DNA of 64,000 nt, taken from Vibrio nitrifigilis (GTDB lineage Bacteria; Pseudomonadota; Gammaproteobacteria; Enterobacterales; Vibrionaceae). The position numbers and the translations under genes are program-made. The notes under the pieces are model-generated. The model saw nothing but the letters and a program-made list of their open reading frames with translations. It was not told the origin of the DNA and did not search any database. The first letter of the stretch is position 1. Each line of letters opens with the position of its first letter. The stretch lies in assembly GCF_015686695.1 (NCBI RefSeq), contig NZ_JADPMR010000003.1, positions 1 through 64,000 on the forward strand. Reading direction: 5' to 3'. Below are positions 7,465 through 16,592 of the stretch, in pieces.

Positions 7465-8247
7465 TTAAATTTGTTTTAAACGAGCAAGTAGCTGCTGCGG
7501 AGGAAGGTACCCACCAACCATTTCACCATTGGGTAAGAAAATAGACGGTGTACCGTTTACGCCTAACTCACGACCAAGCTGATAATGCTCCGCGACCTTC
7601 TTCTCACATACCTGTAGATTGTCTGGTTTAGGCGGTAACTTATGCTCGCTTTTCGCGATATTCATCGACTCAGCGGGATCTTTAGAACACCAGATTGCTG
7701 CCATTTGTGTCGCAACCTGCCCTTGTGGCCCCTGACGAGGGAAAGCAAGATAACGAACGGTAATCCCCGCGTCATTATATTCTTTCATTTGGCTATGTAA
7801 TTTTGCACAGTAGCCGCAAGTAATATCAGTGAACACGGTTACTGCGTATTTTTCATGCGGAGCTTTATACTCAATCATGTCACCGCGATATTGGGCAATT
7901 TTTTTAGCATTTATTGGCGCTTGGCGTTTAGCTAACACATCCACATATTGGCCATTATTATCTAACCCATACAATTTGCCAGCAATAAATTGGCTGGCAT
8001 CTGGTGTGGAAAAAAGTACCCCGCCATTGGTGTGTACTTCAACTAGGCCATCGATGTCAGAAGGAATAACTTCACTGACTTGTAAACCGAGTTTAGCAAA
8101 ATGTTCTTTAAACAAATTCACATCAATTTGGGTATGCTTTAATACTCCTGATTCTGATGCGGTAGAAGCGGCCATCGTTGTAGGTACATAACTGGTTAGG
8201 GCCAGAATCGGTAGCGTTAAAAAGAGAATCCTACGTAATAAATTCAT
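7465..8247 (-). CDS. dsbC: Thiol:disulfide interchange protein DsbC
   Basis: Periplasmic disulfide isomerase that reshuffles wrong disulfides; it is kept reduced by DsbD. The 260-residue product starts at ATG 8247 after an AAGGTGAT ribosome-binding site; a longer reading frame extends into xerD, but the signal peptide begins at this ATG. Signal peptide MNLLRRILFLTLPILALTSYV; N-terminal dimerisation domain (about residues 25-85); thioredoxin-like domain with active site CGYC (DITCGYCAKLH); second Cys pair (WCSKDP and VCEKK) as in the family; cis-Pro loop GTPSIFL. The start is 16 bases after the xerD stop, so the two are one operon; in vibrios recJ usually follows but is missing here. Confidence 0.93.
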   Translation of the reverse strand: MNLLRRILFLTLPILALTSYVPTTMAASTASESGVLKHTQIDVNLFKEHFAKLGLQVSEVIPSDIDGLVEVHTNGGVLFSTPDASQFIAGKLYGLDNNGQYVDVLAKRQAPINAKKIAQYRGDMIEYKAPHEKYAVTVFTDITCGYCAKLHSQMKEYNDAGITVRYLAFPRQGPQGQVATQMAAIWCSKDPAESMNIAKSEHKLPPKPDNLQVCEKKVAEHYQLGRELGVNGTPSIFLPNGEMVGGYLPPQQLLARLKQI

Positions 8248-8263
8248 TAATATCACCTTGTTA

Positions 8264-9172
8264 TCAAGCCCTTGGATGGTGCTCATGATGAAGTTGTTTA
8301 AGTCGCTCGGTGGCAACATGAGTATAAATCTGAGTGGTCGACAAATCACTGTGTCCCAACAACATTTGTACGACGCGCAAATCCGCCCCATAGTTCAATA
8401 AATGCGTCGCAAATGCGTGACGCAACACGTGCGGAGACAATTTTTCCACATCAATACCCGCAATCACTGCATAATGCTTAATTCGATGCCAGAACGTTTG
8501 ACGCGTCATCTGTTTTGCTCGGCGGCTAGGGAACACCACATCAGAAGTCTGTTCACCCAGCAAAATTGCCCTACCACTATGAATGAATTTGTCGATCCAT
8601 TCCACTGCGTTTTCACCCATTGGCACTAAACGCTCTTTACCACCTTTACCAATAACACGCACAACCCCTTGCCTTAAGCTGATATTTTCCATTGTTAAAG
8701 ACACCAATTCAGTAACACGGAGTCCTGTTGCGTAAAGTAACTCCAACATGGCTTTATCACGCAATTCTAACGGGTCATTGGGGTCTGGCGCTTCAAGTAA
8801 AGAGTCAACTTGAGATTCACTCAGATCTTTAGGTAAACGCTTGGGAAGTTTAGGGCTCACTAATAGAGCGCTTGGGTCATCGGCGCGCATTTTTTCCCGG
8901 TGTAAGTATTGAAATAAACGACGAATAGCAGACAACATCCTCGCACGTGAAGTTTGTTTATAACCACAATCCACTAGCCAAGATTGAAACTCTTGCAAAC
9001 CATTTAAACTTATAAAATCAAGTCGATAGTTGTTATTAGACATCCACGTTAATAACTTGGTTAAATCATTACGATAAGATGAAAGAGTGTTTTCTGATAA
9101 TCCTCTTTCCATCCACATAGCATCTAAAAATTGTTCGACCAGCCCTTGGTCAGGTGAAAAAGCGTCTGTCAC
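8264..9172 (-). CDS. xerD: Tyrosine recombinase XerD
   Basis: Site-specific recombinase that, with XerC and FtsK, resolves chromosome dimers at dif. In Vibrio it also serves CTX-type phage integration. 302 residues, as usual. N-terminal SAM-like core-binding domain (about 1-105); catalytic domain with Arg in ATGLRVTELV, His-Arg in HVLRHAFATHLL, His in GHSDLSTTQ and nucleophile Tyr283 (QIYTHV). The N-terminal MERGLSENTLSSYRNDL motif separates XerD/XerC from phage integrases. It is a housekeeping recombinase, not the island integrase. Divergent from fldB; dsbC follows. Confidence 0.95.
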   Translation of the reverse strand: MTDAFSPDQGLVEQFLDAMWMERGLSENTLSSYRNDLTKLLTWMSNNNYRLDFISLNGLQEFQSWLVDCGYKQTSRARMLSAIRRLFQYLHREKMRADDPSALLVSPKLPKRLPKDLSESQVDSLLEAPDPNDPLELRDKAMLELLYATGLRVTELVSLTMENISLRQGVVRVIGKGGKERLVPMGENAVEWIDKFIHSGRAILLGEQTSDVVFPSRRAKQMTRQTFWHRIKHYAVIAGIDVEKLSPHVLRHAFATHLLNYGADLRVVQMLLGHSDLSTTQIYTHVATERLKQLHHEHHPRA

Positions 9173-9390
9173 TTCGGCCTCGATTTTTTACAGTTACTAA
9201 TTGCATAACGTAGTGTAAGAATTCTCTATAAAAACCACCAGAAGAAGGCTTACAGATAGGAAAGCATGCCACGTTTTTTGCATTTTTATAGGTTGACTCA
9301 ATTATAAAGTTTTATCCTAGAATCAATTTCCCTGTCTTCAATTTATGGTTAGAATTCCCGCCATCAAAGATAAACCAAGAAGACTCAATC

Positions 9391-9909
9391 ATGAAAATCG
9401 GCCTATTTTATGGATCGACTACCTGTTACACCGAGATGGCAGCAGAGAAAATGCGGGCTATCTTAGGTGAAGACCTAGTGGATATCTACAACGTTAAAGA
9501 AAGCCCTCTCACATTAATGAATGACTATGATTTTTTAATCTTAGGTATTTCCACTTGGGACTTTGGCGAAATCCAAGAAGATTGGAATGACATTTGGGAC
9601 CAAATTAGTGGCGTTGATCTTACTGGTAAATACGTTGCACTTTTTGGTCTAGGCGACCAAGAGGGTTACGGAGAGTGGTTCCTAGACGCGATGGGACTGT
9701 TACATGATGAAGTGAAAAAAGTCGGAGCAAACCTACTCGGTTACTGGCCGAATCAGGGCTACGAATTTGACGCATCAAAAGCATTAACGGCTGACGGCAC
9801 CCAATTTGTGGGCCTCGCCCTTGATGAAGACTCACAATATGAATTAAGTGACGAACGCATCGCGACATGGATTGAACAGATCCTAACTGAATATCAAGAC
9901 GCGCTCTAA
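9391..9909 (+). CDS. fldB: Flavodoxin FldB
   Basis: Electron carrier protein of 172 residues that binds FMN. Phosphate-binding loop GLFYGSTTCYTEMAAEKM near the N-terminus; the flavin-stacking loops are around ISTWDFGEIQEDW (with Trp) and GLGDQEGYGEWF. The FldB type has YGSTTCYTE where FldA has GSDTGNTE. Next to xerD, divergent, as in other enterics and vibrios. A possible promoter, TTGACT at 9293-9298 with TAGAAT at 9318-9323, lies upstream. Confidence 0.92.
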   Translation: MKIGLFYGSTTCYTEMAAEKMRAILGEDLVDIYNVKESPLTLMNDYDFLILGISTWDFGEIQEDWNDIWDQISGVDLTGKYVALFGLGDQEGYGEWFLDAMGLLHDEVKKVGANLLGYWPNQGYEFDASKALTADGTQFVGLALDEDSQYELSDERIATWIEQILTEYQDAL

Positions 9910-9925
9910 ACCGCTCCAGTACTAT

Positions 9926-9952
9926 CCGTGATGAGAGCTTGCTCCATCACGG
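9926..9952. terminator. Hairpin between fldB and ampD
   Basis: Stem CCGTGATG/CATCACGG with inner GAGC/GCTC (12 base pairs, one bulged A, TT loop), 17 bases after the fldB stop and touching the ampD stop on the other strand. Three T follow on the plus strand. Likely terminator of fldB, possibly used from both sides. Confidence 0.6.
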
Positions 9953-9953
9953 T

Positions 9954-10511
9954 TTACTCTCCCTGTCTCGACGTTAATAAACTGCGATAACGACGCCAAT
10001 CAAATGACAACCCCGGATCCGTTTTACGTGCAGGTGCGATATATTGATGCCCGGTGATCCTCGGTAATGTAATCGCTGGATACTGCTGCATAATCTCACG
10101 CGTCAGTTCTGCCAAGGCTTGATATTGTTCATCGGTATAAGCCACCAAGTCCGTCCCTTCTAGCTCAATACCAATTGAGTAATCATTACAAAGATCAACC
10201 CCTGCAAAAGAAGATTGCCCAGCATGCCATGCCCGCGCAGAAAATGGCACAAACTGCACGACTTCACCATCACGACGAATCAAGCAATGTGCTGAAACCC
10301 CCATGTTATGAATAACTTGAAAAAATGGGTGCTCATTAGGATCTAACTGCCCTGTAAAAAACTGTTCGATATAAGGCCCACCAAATTGACCTGGTGGCAG
10401 GCTAATATTGTGTACAACCAATAAAGAAATAGGCGTTTGAGCATCTCGTTGATCATAAAATGGCGAAGGCACCTGACGCGCATGACTCCACCAACCAGAT
10501 TGATTAATCAT
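9954..10511 (-). CDS. ampD: N-acetylmuramyl-L-alanine amidase AmpD
   Basis: Cytoplasmic zinc amidase that cleaves 1,6-anhydro-muropeptides in cell-wall recycling; its loss induces AmpC-type beta-lactamase in species with ampR. Zinc ligands visible: His in LVVHNISLPPG, His in ITGHQYIAP and Asp in KTDPGLSFDW. I place the start at ATG 10511 (185 residues), giving MINQSGWWSHARQVPSP, which lines up with the known N-terminus and has an AGAGG box 5 bases upstream. Longer starts up to 10556 exist in frame. Divergent from nadC. Confidence 0.9.
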   Translation of the reverse strand: MINQSGWWSHARQVPSPFYDQRDAQTPISLLVVHNISLPPGQFGGPYIEQFFTGQLDPNEHPFFQVIHNMGVSAHCLIRRDGEVVQFVPFSARAWHAGQSSFAGVDLCNDYSIGIELEGTDLVAYTDEQYQALAELTREIMQQYPAITLPRITGHQYIAPARKTDPGLSFDWRRYRSLLTSRQGE

Positions 10512-10641
10512 CATCCCCTCTCTTCTCATTATTTCTTTCTCGATTTTACTGTTCAATCAAACAAAAGCGAGAATTATGGCTGGATTTGCACCACATTAAC
10601 CGTATGATTTATTCTTCAAACCCATAACTAACGAATTTGTC

Positions 10642-11529
10642 ATGAAAAAAGCACATAACAGTGAACAACGATTAGACTACTTGAAACAACATTTAACTGA
10701 CGACGTCGTTCGCACCGTTAGTGATGCATTGCGCGAAGATCTCGGTGGAGACATTGCTTTAGCTAATGACATCACCGCAAGTTTGATTCCAGCCGAAATG
10801 CGTAATCAAGCGACGATCATAACTCGAGAAGATGGCGTTTTTTGTGGGCAATTATGGGCAGATGAAGTTTTCAAACAATTAGGTGGTGAAGTTTCGATAG
10901 AATGGCACGTGCAAGATGGTGACCGCGTACAGGCCAATCAAACTCTATGTGTTCTCTCAGGACCATCCCGAGCACTGTTAACAGGTGAGCGCAATGCCAT
11001 GAATTTTATTCAGACTCTATCAGGCTGTGCCACCGAAACTGCAAGATATGTAAAAGAATTAGAAGGCACTAACTGCCGCTTACTAGATACTCGTAAAACG
11101 ATTCCAGGACTGCGTAGTGCTCTGAAATATGCCGTCGCTTGTGGGGGTGGTTTTAACCATAGAGTTGGGGTGTTTGATGCCTATTTGATCAAAGAAAATC
11201 ACATTATGGCATGTGGTGGAATTGAGCAAGCCATTCAAACAGCGAAGCAATTGAATCCGGGGAAACCGGTAGAAATAGAAACCGAGACATTAAAAGAGCT
11301 CACTGCTGCTATCGAAGCCGGCGCTGATATTGTCATGTTAGATAACTTCACCCTTGAAATGATGCGTGAAGCCGTCAGAATCAATTCAGGCCGTGTAGCA
11401 TTAGAAAACTCAGGCAACATCACCATTGAAACATTAAGAGAGTATGCCGAAACGGGCGTTGATTATATTTCGGTCGGAGCACTAACAAAACACATTCGCG
11501 CTATGGATCTTTCAATGCGCTTTATCTGA
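10642..11529 (+). CDS. nadC: Nicotinate-nucleotide pyrophosphorylase NadC
   Basis: Quinolinate phosphoribosyltransferase: quinolinate plus PRPP gives nicotinate mononucleotide, CO2 and PPi in de novo NAD synthesis. 295 residues, normal length. Key segments: ITREDGVFCGQ, LTGERNAMNFIQTLSG, LDTRKTIPGLRSALKYAV (substrate Arg/Lys), GGGFNHRVGVFDAYLIKENH, VEIETE, IVMLDNF and GALTKHIRAMDLSM. The other pathway gene nadB lies at 62120 in the same window. Followed by a hairpin terminator, separating it from pilA. Confidence 0.95.
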   Translation: MKKAHNSEQRLDYLKQHLTDDVVRTVSDALREDLGGDIALANDITASLIPAEMRNQATIITREDGVFCGQLWADEVFKQLGGEVSIEWHVQDGDRVQANQTLCVLSGPSRALLTGERNAMNFIQTLSGCATETARYVKELEGTNCRLLDTRKTIPGLRSALKYAVACGGGFNHRVGVFDAYLIKENHIMACGGIEQAIQTAKQLNPGKPVEIETETLKELTAAIEAGADIVMLDNFTLEMMREAVRINSGRVALENSGNITIETLREYAETGVDYISVGALTKHIRAMDLSMRFI

Positions 11530-11543
11530 TCACGGTGATCACT

Positions 11544-11567
11544 TAGGTCACTATACTTAGTGGCCTA
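11544..11567 (+). terminator. Terminator after nadC
   Basis: Ten-pair stem TAGGTCACTA/TAGTGGCCTA (one G-U) with TACT loop, then TTTCATTCTT. Another short palindrome, TGATCACGGTGATCA, lies just before at 11528-11542, overlapping the nadC stop. Probably ends nadC transcription before the pil operon. Confidence 0.6.
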
Positions 11568-11732
11568 TTTCATTCTTATCCACTTTTCGACCCACCCCAA
11601 TCATTCTACTTCAATTGTTGTAACGCTAGTTTTAATAACCTTAGCTGAATCGCAATTTATTGGTATTTACCTAGGCAGCCACTCACGATCTTCTTAATTT
11701 ACCCGTTCGAGTAAACATGAGGAGCAATGGTC

Positions 11733-12143
11733 ATGCCCAATCAAAAATCAAAAGGATTCAGCTTGATCGAGCTAATGATCGTCGTCGCTATCATTGCCAC
11801 ATTATCAGCCATTGCGATTCCTGCTTACCGTAATTATGTAACGAAAAGTCAGTTAACCGCAGGAATTACCGTACTACGTAACCTCATCACCCCGGCAGAA
11901 CTCTATTTACAAGAGCATGCTCATTTAGTCACTGGAACCGATTTAACTTACTTAGGTATCAGCAAAGACAGCTCAAAACTTGGCACCCTCAGTATTGAAA
12001 ATGATGGCACTCTTTCGTTCCATTATGTCTCTCCTGCAGGAGCAGTCGCACATCTTAATCGTGATGAGGTCACCGGATGGCAATGCCAGTTATCACTACC
12101 CAATGATATTGATCCTGCATTAACACCAGTGAGCTGCCGCTAA
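11733..12143 (+). CDS. pilA: Type IV pilin PilA
   Basis: Major pilin of the competence/chitin-regulated type IV pilus. 136 residues from ATG 11733, chosen because GGAG lies 8 bases upstream and because it gives the short leader MPNQKSKG cut by PilD before Phe. Then FSLIELMIVVAIIATLSAIAIPAYRNY, the classic methylated N-terminus with Glu5. An in-frame ATG at 11727 is too close to the ribosome-binding site. Two Cys near the C-terminus (WQCQL and PVSCR) form the expected D-loop disulfide. First gene of pilABCD. In vibrios this operon is induced by chitin through TfoX and CRP; I saw no full CRP-S site. Confidence 0.93.
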   Translation: MPNQKSKGFSLIELMIVVAIIATLSAIAIPAYRNYVTKSQLTAGITVLRNLITPAELYLQEHAHLVTGTDLTYLGISKDSSKLGTLSIENDGTLSFHYVSPAGAVAHLNRDEVTGWQCQLSLPNDIDPALTPVSCR

Positions 12144-13822
12144 TGAGTCATTTAATTCCGTTACTTTCACACCATCAGTTGCTCACCGTAGAGCAAGCGA
12201 AACATGCACTACAAGTTACGAAAAACAAAAATATTTCAGCCATCGACGCTTTACTTCAGTCACAGTTTTTAACCAGTAAAGTCATTCAACAATTTCTCAG
12301 TCACCAACTCAAATTGCCTATCGTTGAACTGAGTTATATTGCGCCGATTATCGATGAAATTGCCCTTCCTATGTCTTTACTTCGTCATTACCAAATTATA
12401 CCGATTGAGCAATCGGTATCTCACATCATCATGGCCGTTTCCGACCCGACTCAAGAGCAGCTACAACAAGAATGTCAGTTAGCAACAGGCAAACAAATCC
12501 AGCTACAGGTTGCCGATCATCACCAGCTAAAAGCATTACTTAAGCAATATGTTCCCTCCTCAACAGATTCAAGCAACACCATTCAAGAACAGCGCTTACT
12601 GTATTTAATGGAAGAAACTGAATCTCCAGAACAAGAAGAAGCCGCAGGAACAAGCTCTCCCATCGCTCAATCCATTGATGAACTGCTCATCACGGCGTTT
12701 GAACAACATGCTTCCGATATCCATTTTGAACCGCATCAACACCACTATAGGATTCGTTTTCGTCGCGATGGTTTGCTAAGTGAACATCTTTCGTTACCCA
12801 TTAAGCTCCATCGTCGCTTTGTAGCACGGTTAAAAATCATGGCTCACATGGATATAGCGGAGCGTCGTCGTCCACAAGATGGGCGGATCTTATTCACATT
12901 ACCCGATAAAAAGGCATTAGATTTAAGACTATCAACCCTACCGACCCAATGGGGCGAAAAAGTTGTCATAAGGCTGCTGGCGACCGAGCAACAGCAGCTT
13001 TCATTATCGCTTCTGGGAATGACAGCTGAACAGCAACAAATTTATTTTAACGCCCTGCAAAACCCTCAAGGTTTTATCTTAGTCACCGGCCCTACGGGAA
13101 GTGGCAAAACACAGACACTGTACACTGGATTAAACTCACTTGATCGCCATACTTTAAATATCTCCACCGTTGAAGATCCGATTGAGATCACCTTAGATAA
13201 CATTAACCAAGTTGCAGTTAACCCAGCGATTGAACTTAACTTCACACAAGTTCTACGCGCTTTATTACGCCAAGATCCTGATGTGCTGATGGTGGGAGAA
13301 ATTCGTGATACCGAAACCGCTCGAATCGCAATCAAAGCAGCCCAAACTGGTCACTTAGTTCTTTCTACCCTACATACCAATTCCGCCGTTGAAACATTAA
13401 TTCGGCTTCACCATATCGGTATTGAGAATTACCATATCAGTGCCTCTTTAACTCTGATTATTGCTCAACGGTTGATAAGAAAGCTCTGTCCTGAATGTAA
13501 ACAGCCACATGCGCCGACACCAACGGAAAGCCAGTGGTTAAATATTGAACCATCCATTGCCATATTTACTGCTAACTCACAAGGATGCTCTAAATGCCAT
13601 ATGGGTTATCAAGGACGTATAGGCATCTATGAACTACTTCCAGTTTCTCCAGAAATTCAATCTTTACTGCTCATCAATGCCTCACAACAACAGTTAGAAC
13701 AGCAGGCAACAACTCAAGGAATAATGACGCTCAAATCTAGTGCGGCAGCGTTAGTCATTCAAGGTATTTCATCCATCGCTGAGTGTCGAAGAGTATTAGC
13801 TATGCAAGAATCATTACTATGA
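12143..13822 (+). CDS. pilB: Type IV pilus assembly ATPase PilB
   Basis: Hexameric cytoplasmic motor that drives pilus extension. 559 residues: N-terminal MshEN-type domain (about 1-130), then GspE-family ATPase with Walker A GPTGSGKTQT, Asp box, Walker B LMVGEIRDTETA and His box GHLVLSTLHTNSA. A tetracysteine zinc site (CPECKQ and CSKCHMGY) near the end separates PilB/GspE from the retraction ATPases. The start codon overlaps the pilA stop by one base; the stop overlaps pilC. Confidence 0.95.
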   Translation: MSHLIPLLSHHQLLTVEQAKHALQVTKNKNISAIDALLQSQFLTSKVIQQFLSHQLKLPIVELSYIAPIIDEIALPMSLLRHYQIIPIEQSVSHIIMAVSDPTQEQLQQECQLATGKQIQLQVADHHQLKALLKQYVPSSTDSSNTIQEQRLLYLMEETESPEQEEAAGTSSPIAQSIDELLITAFEQHASDIHFEPHQHHYRIRFRRDGLLSEHLSLPIKLHRRFVARLKIMAHMDIAERRRPQDGRILFTLPDKKALDLRLSTLPTQWGEKVVIRLLATEQQQLSLSLLGMTAEQQQIYFNALQNPQGFILVTGPTGSGKTQTLYTGLNSLDRHTLNISTVEDPIEITLDNINQVAVNPAIELNFTQVLRALLRQDPDVLMVGEIRDTETARIAIKAAQTGHLVLSTLHTNSAVETLIRLHHIGIENYHISASLTLIIAQRLIRKLCPECKQPHAPTPTESQWLNIEPSIAIFTANSQGCSKCHMGYQGRIGIYELLPVSPEIQSLLLINASQQQLEQQATTQGIMTLKSSAAALVIQGISSIAECRRVLAMQESLL

Positions 13823-15042
13823 TCACAGCGACTGCCTCATTATGGCAATTTCATTGGCGAGGGGTCGATCGTCAAGGGCAACATCATCACGGACGTTACT
13901 TAGCTCAGCACGAGAACGAAGTTGCAAGCTATCTACAACAACAAGGCATTCAATTACTCACTCTAGAAGCCCATGCAACCTCCTTACTGACTCGCTGGAA
14001 AGAGAGTGCCACACCTAAAGATATTGCTTTGATGACGAGACAAATTGCCACATTACTCGACAGTGGCATTCCACTTGGACAAGCACTGCAGTTGATCCGA
14101 TTACGTCATCGTAAAGCACAAATGCGTTCACTGATTAGTACGATTCAGACGGATATAGGCCAAGGCTACACGTTAGCGGATAGCCTAGAAAAATACCCAC
14201 TTCATTTTGACCCGGTCTACATCAGTCTCATTCGCTCAGCCGAACAGCATGGACAGCTCAGTGCTATGTTTGAACGTATTTGCCACTACCAACAACAAAG
14301 AGAGCAATTTAAGAAAAAGATTGTCCGCGCTAGTCTCTATCCAATGTTAGTGGTCGTCGTCTCCATCATCGTCACTTACATTATGTTGGTTATGGTCATT
14401 CCTCAATTTTCAGAACTATTTAACAGTTTTCAAGCCTCGCTCCCCTGGCTAACACAGCAGGTAATGTCACTTTCTCATAACGTGCAAAAATACAGTTGGC
14501 TACTAATAATCTTCACCCTATTAAGTGGAAGTATCGCCACCTACAGCTATGTACATTCCCCACGAATAAAAATGCGTGTGAGTTACTGGACATTACGCAT
14601 CCCAATTTTAGGCAAGCTCTATTCTCGTGCTGCATTTGCTCGCTTCTGCTATACCTGCGCCACCAGCTTAAAAGCCGGTGTGTCCATTATGACAACGTTT
14701 ACAATCTCTACTCACAGCATCGGCAACTGTTATCTAGCCAGTTTGATTCCAACCATTACACAAAGAATCGCCGATGGTGAATCGATTCATCAGGCTATCG
14801 CAATGCAACCCGAGTTTCCGGAAACCATGAAACAACTAATAATGGTTGGGGAGGAAACAGGATGCCTTGATGAGATGTTCAGCCGAATTGCCGCTATATA
14901 TGAACAAGAAGTAAAAAATCAGCTCGATACTATAGAAAAACTCATCGAACCCACCATGATTCTCTTTTTGGGCTTGATGATTGGTGGTTTAGTCCTCGCT
15001 ATGTATTTGCCTGTGTTTAACTTAGCGGGAGTATTGAGTTAA
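13819..15042 (+). CDS. pilC: Type IV pilus inner-membrane platform protein PilC
   Basis: Polytopic platform protein that couples PilB to pilin assembly. I place the start at ATG 13819, in the ATGA overlap with the pilB stop, giving 407 residues, the usual size; an upstream in-frame TTG-type start would lie deep inside pilB. Two GspF repeats: one around ALMTRQIATLLDSGIPLGQAL, one around ARFCYTCATSLKAGVS. Membrane segments near residues 165-190, 220-240 and 375-400. Translationally coupled to pilB. Confidence 0.93.
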   Translation: MITATASLWQFHWRGVDRQGQHHHGRYLAQHENEVASYLQQQGIQLLTLEAHATSLLTRWKESATPKDIALMTRQIATLLDSGIPLGQALQLIRLRHRKAQMRSLISTIQTDIGQGYTLADSLEKYPLHFDPVYISLIRSAEQHGQLSAMFERICHYQQQREQFKKKIVRASLYPMLVVVVSIIVTYIMLVMVIPQFSELFNSFQASLPWLTQQVMSLSHNVQKYSWLLIIFTLLSGSIATYSYVHSPRIKMRVSYWTLRIPILGKLYSRAAFARFCYTCATSLKAGVSIMTTFTISTHSIGNCYLASLIPTITQRIADGESIHQAIAMQPEFPETMKQLIMVGEETGCLDEMFSRIAAIYEQEVKNQLDTIEKLIEPTMILFLGLMIGGLVLAMYLPVFNLAGVLS

Positions 15043-15081
15043 AATAACTTTATCGACTTGTAATCAGTTCTCCGGACTTTA

Positions 15082-15951
15082 ATGGACATTTTTTATTATT
15101 ATCCTTGGCTTTTTGTCTTCTTTGCCACTCTATTGGGGCTGATTATTGGCAGTTTTCTGAACGTCGTTATCTATCGGCTACCCGTGATTATGGAGCGAGA
15201 ATGGCGCCAAGAATGTGCGGATAGCTTTCCCGAATACAAGATAGCACCACCGGAAGGACACTTAAGCCTAAGTACACCTCGTTCAACTTGCCCTCACTGT
15301 CATACTCAATTACGTATCATCGATAATATCCCAGTGATCAGCTGGTTATATCTACGCGGTAAGTGCCATCACTGCCATGCTCCAATTTCAATTCGCTACC
15401 CATGTGTCGAACTCCTTACGGCAGGGTTAAGCTATATAGTTGCAACACATTTTGGACCGACACCTTATAGTATTGGGCTGCTCTTTTTCACTTATGTACT
15501 TATCGCAGCCACGTTTATCGATCTCGATACTTTATTACTCCCCGATCAACTAACGATACCGCTGATGTGGGCTGGTCTTGTCTTCGCTCTACTTGGTTGG
15601 TCTTCTGTTTCATTACAAGATGCTGTCATCGGCGCTATTGCAGGATATCTTATTCTTTGGTCTTTGTTCTGGGGGTTTAAGTTACTTACCGGTAAAGAAG
15701 GAATGGGATACGGAGACTTTAAACTACTCGCTGCGTTAGGAGCCTGGTTGGGATGGCAACAGCTTCCGGTCATCGTATTACTGTCCTCGGTAGTTGGGGT
15801 GATATTTGGTGTCATACAACTGAGAATGCAACGTAAAGGATTAGATAAGGCCTTTCCTTTTGGCCCATACCTCGCGATAGCCGGATGGATCAGTGTATTA
15901 TGGGGACAGGATATAATTGTTTGGTATTTGAGTTCATTTTTAGGTTGGTAA
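15082..15951 (+). CDS. pilD: Prepilin peptidase PilD
   Basis: Bifunctional inner-membrane aspartyl protease and N-methylase that cuts and methylates type IV pilins and type II secretion pseudopilins. 289 residues. Zinc-type cysteines CPHCH and CHHCH in the large cytosolic loop; catalytic Asp residues in the FIDLDTLLLPDQ segment and in GxGD (GYGDFKLLAALGAWLG). About eight membrane segments. Last pil gene; coaE follows with a 1-base gap, so they are co-transcribed. It also serves the EPS and MSHA systems in vibrios. Confidence 0.95.
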   Translation: MDIFYYYPWLFVFFATLLGLIIGSFLNVVIYRLPVIMEREWRQECADSFPEYKIAPPEGHLSLSTPRSTCPHCHTQLRIIDNIPVISWLYLRGKCHHCHAPISIRYPCVELLTAGLSYIVATHFGPTPYSIGLLFFTYVLIAATFIDLDTLLLPDQLTIPLMWAGLVFALLGWSSVSLQDAVIGAIAGYLILWSLFWGFKLLTGKEGMGYGDFKLLAALGAWLGWQQLPVIVLLSSVVGVIFGVIQLRMQRKGLDKAFPFGPYLAIAGWISVLWGQDIIVWYLSSFLGW

Positions 15952-15952
15952 T

Positions 15953-16561
15953 ATGTCTTTTATCATTGGTTTGACTGGCGGTATTGCAAGTGGAAAAACA
16001 ACCGTTGCCAACATTTTTCACCAACATTTTGCAATTGATATTGTTGATGCTGATATTGTAGCACGAGAAGTCGTTGCACCAGGTACGCCTGGCCTTAAAG
16101 CAATCGTCGACCATTTTGGTGAAGCAATTTTAACAGAGCAATACGAACTGAACCGGGCCAAATTGAGAGAAAAGATTTTTCTAAATACAGATGAAAAAGA
16201 ATGGCTTAATAAGCTATTGCATCCCATGATTCGGCAACAAATGCTCGTTGAATTGGCTCAAGTTACCTCACCTTATGCGCTACTTGTTGTTCCGCTGTTG
16301 GTCGAAAATAACCTTGGTTCAATGGCCAATCGTATATTAGTGGTTGATGTTCCAGAAGCAGTTCAACTGCGACGAACCATGCAACGAGACAATGTCGATG
16401 AACATCAAGCTAGATCAATTCTCGCAGCGCAAGCGAGTCGAGATGAACGTTTAGCCTGCGCTGATGATGTAATAAACAATAATTTAGGAAACGATCAACT
16501 TTTGCCACAAATCACAGAATTGCACCAAAAGTACCTAGCACTTAGTAAGGTAAATCGGTGA
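15953..16561 (+). CDS. coaE: Dephospho-CoA kinase
   Basis: Catalyses the last step of coenzyme A synthesis, ATP-dependent phosphorylation of the 3'-OH of dephospho-CoA. 202 residues, P-loop GLTGGIASGKTT at the N-terminus, Asp in VDADIVAREVV, lid region RDNVDEHQARSILAAQ. Starts 1 base after the pilD stop and is followed after 31 bases by zapD; the pilD-coaE-zapD-yacG order is conserved in gammaproteobacteria. Confidence 0.95.
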   Translation: MSFIIGLTGGIASGKTTVANIFHQHFAIDIVDADIVAREVVAPGTPGLKAIVDHFGEAILTEQYELNRAKLREKIFLNTDEKEWLNKLLHPMIRQQMLVELAQVTSPYALLVVPLLVENNLGSMANRILVVDVPEAVQLRRTMQRDNVDEHQARSILAAQASRDERLACADDVINNNLGNDQLLPQITELHQKYLALSKVNR

Positions 16562-16592
16562 CAATAAGTCCAAAGACACAAAGGCTCGCTCG

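Noticed and set aside
8264..9172. XerD as the integrase of the neighbouring island
   Set aside because: Length, motifs and position identify it as the housekeeping XerD; no island-type integrase is present in the window.
11639..11654. CRP-S (competence) site upstream of pilA
   Set aside because: Only one half (TCGCA at 11650-11654) is present; the partner half at 11639-11643 does not match.
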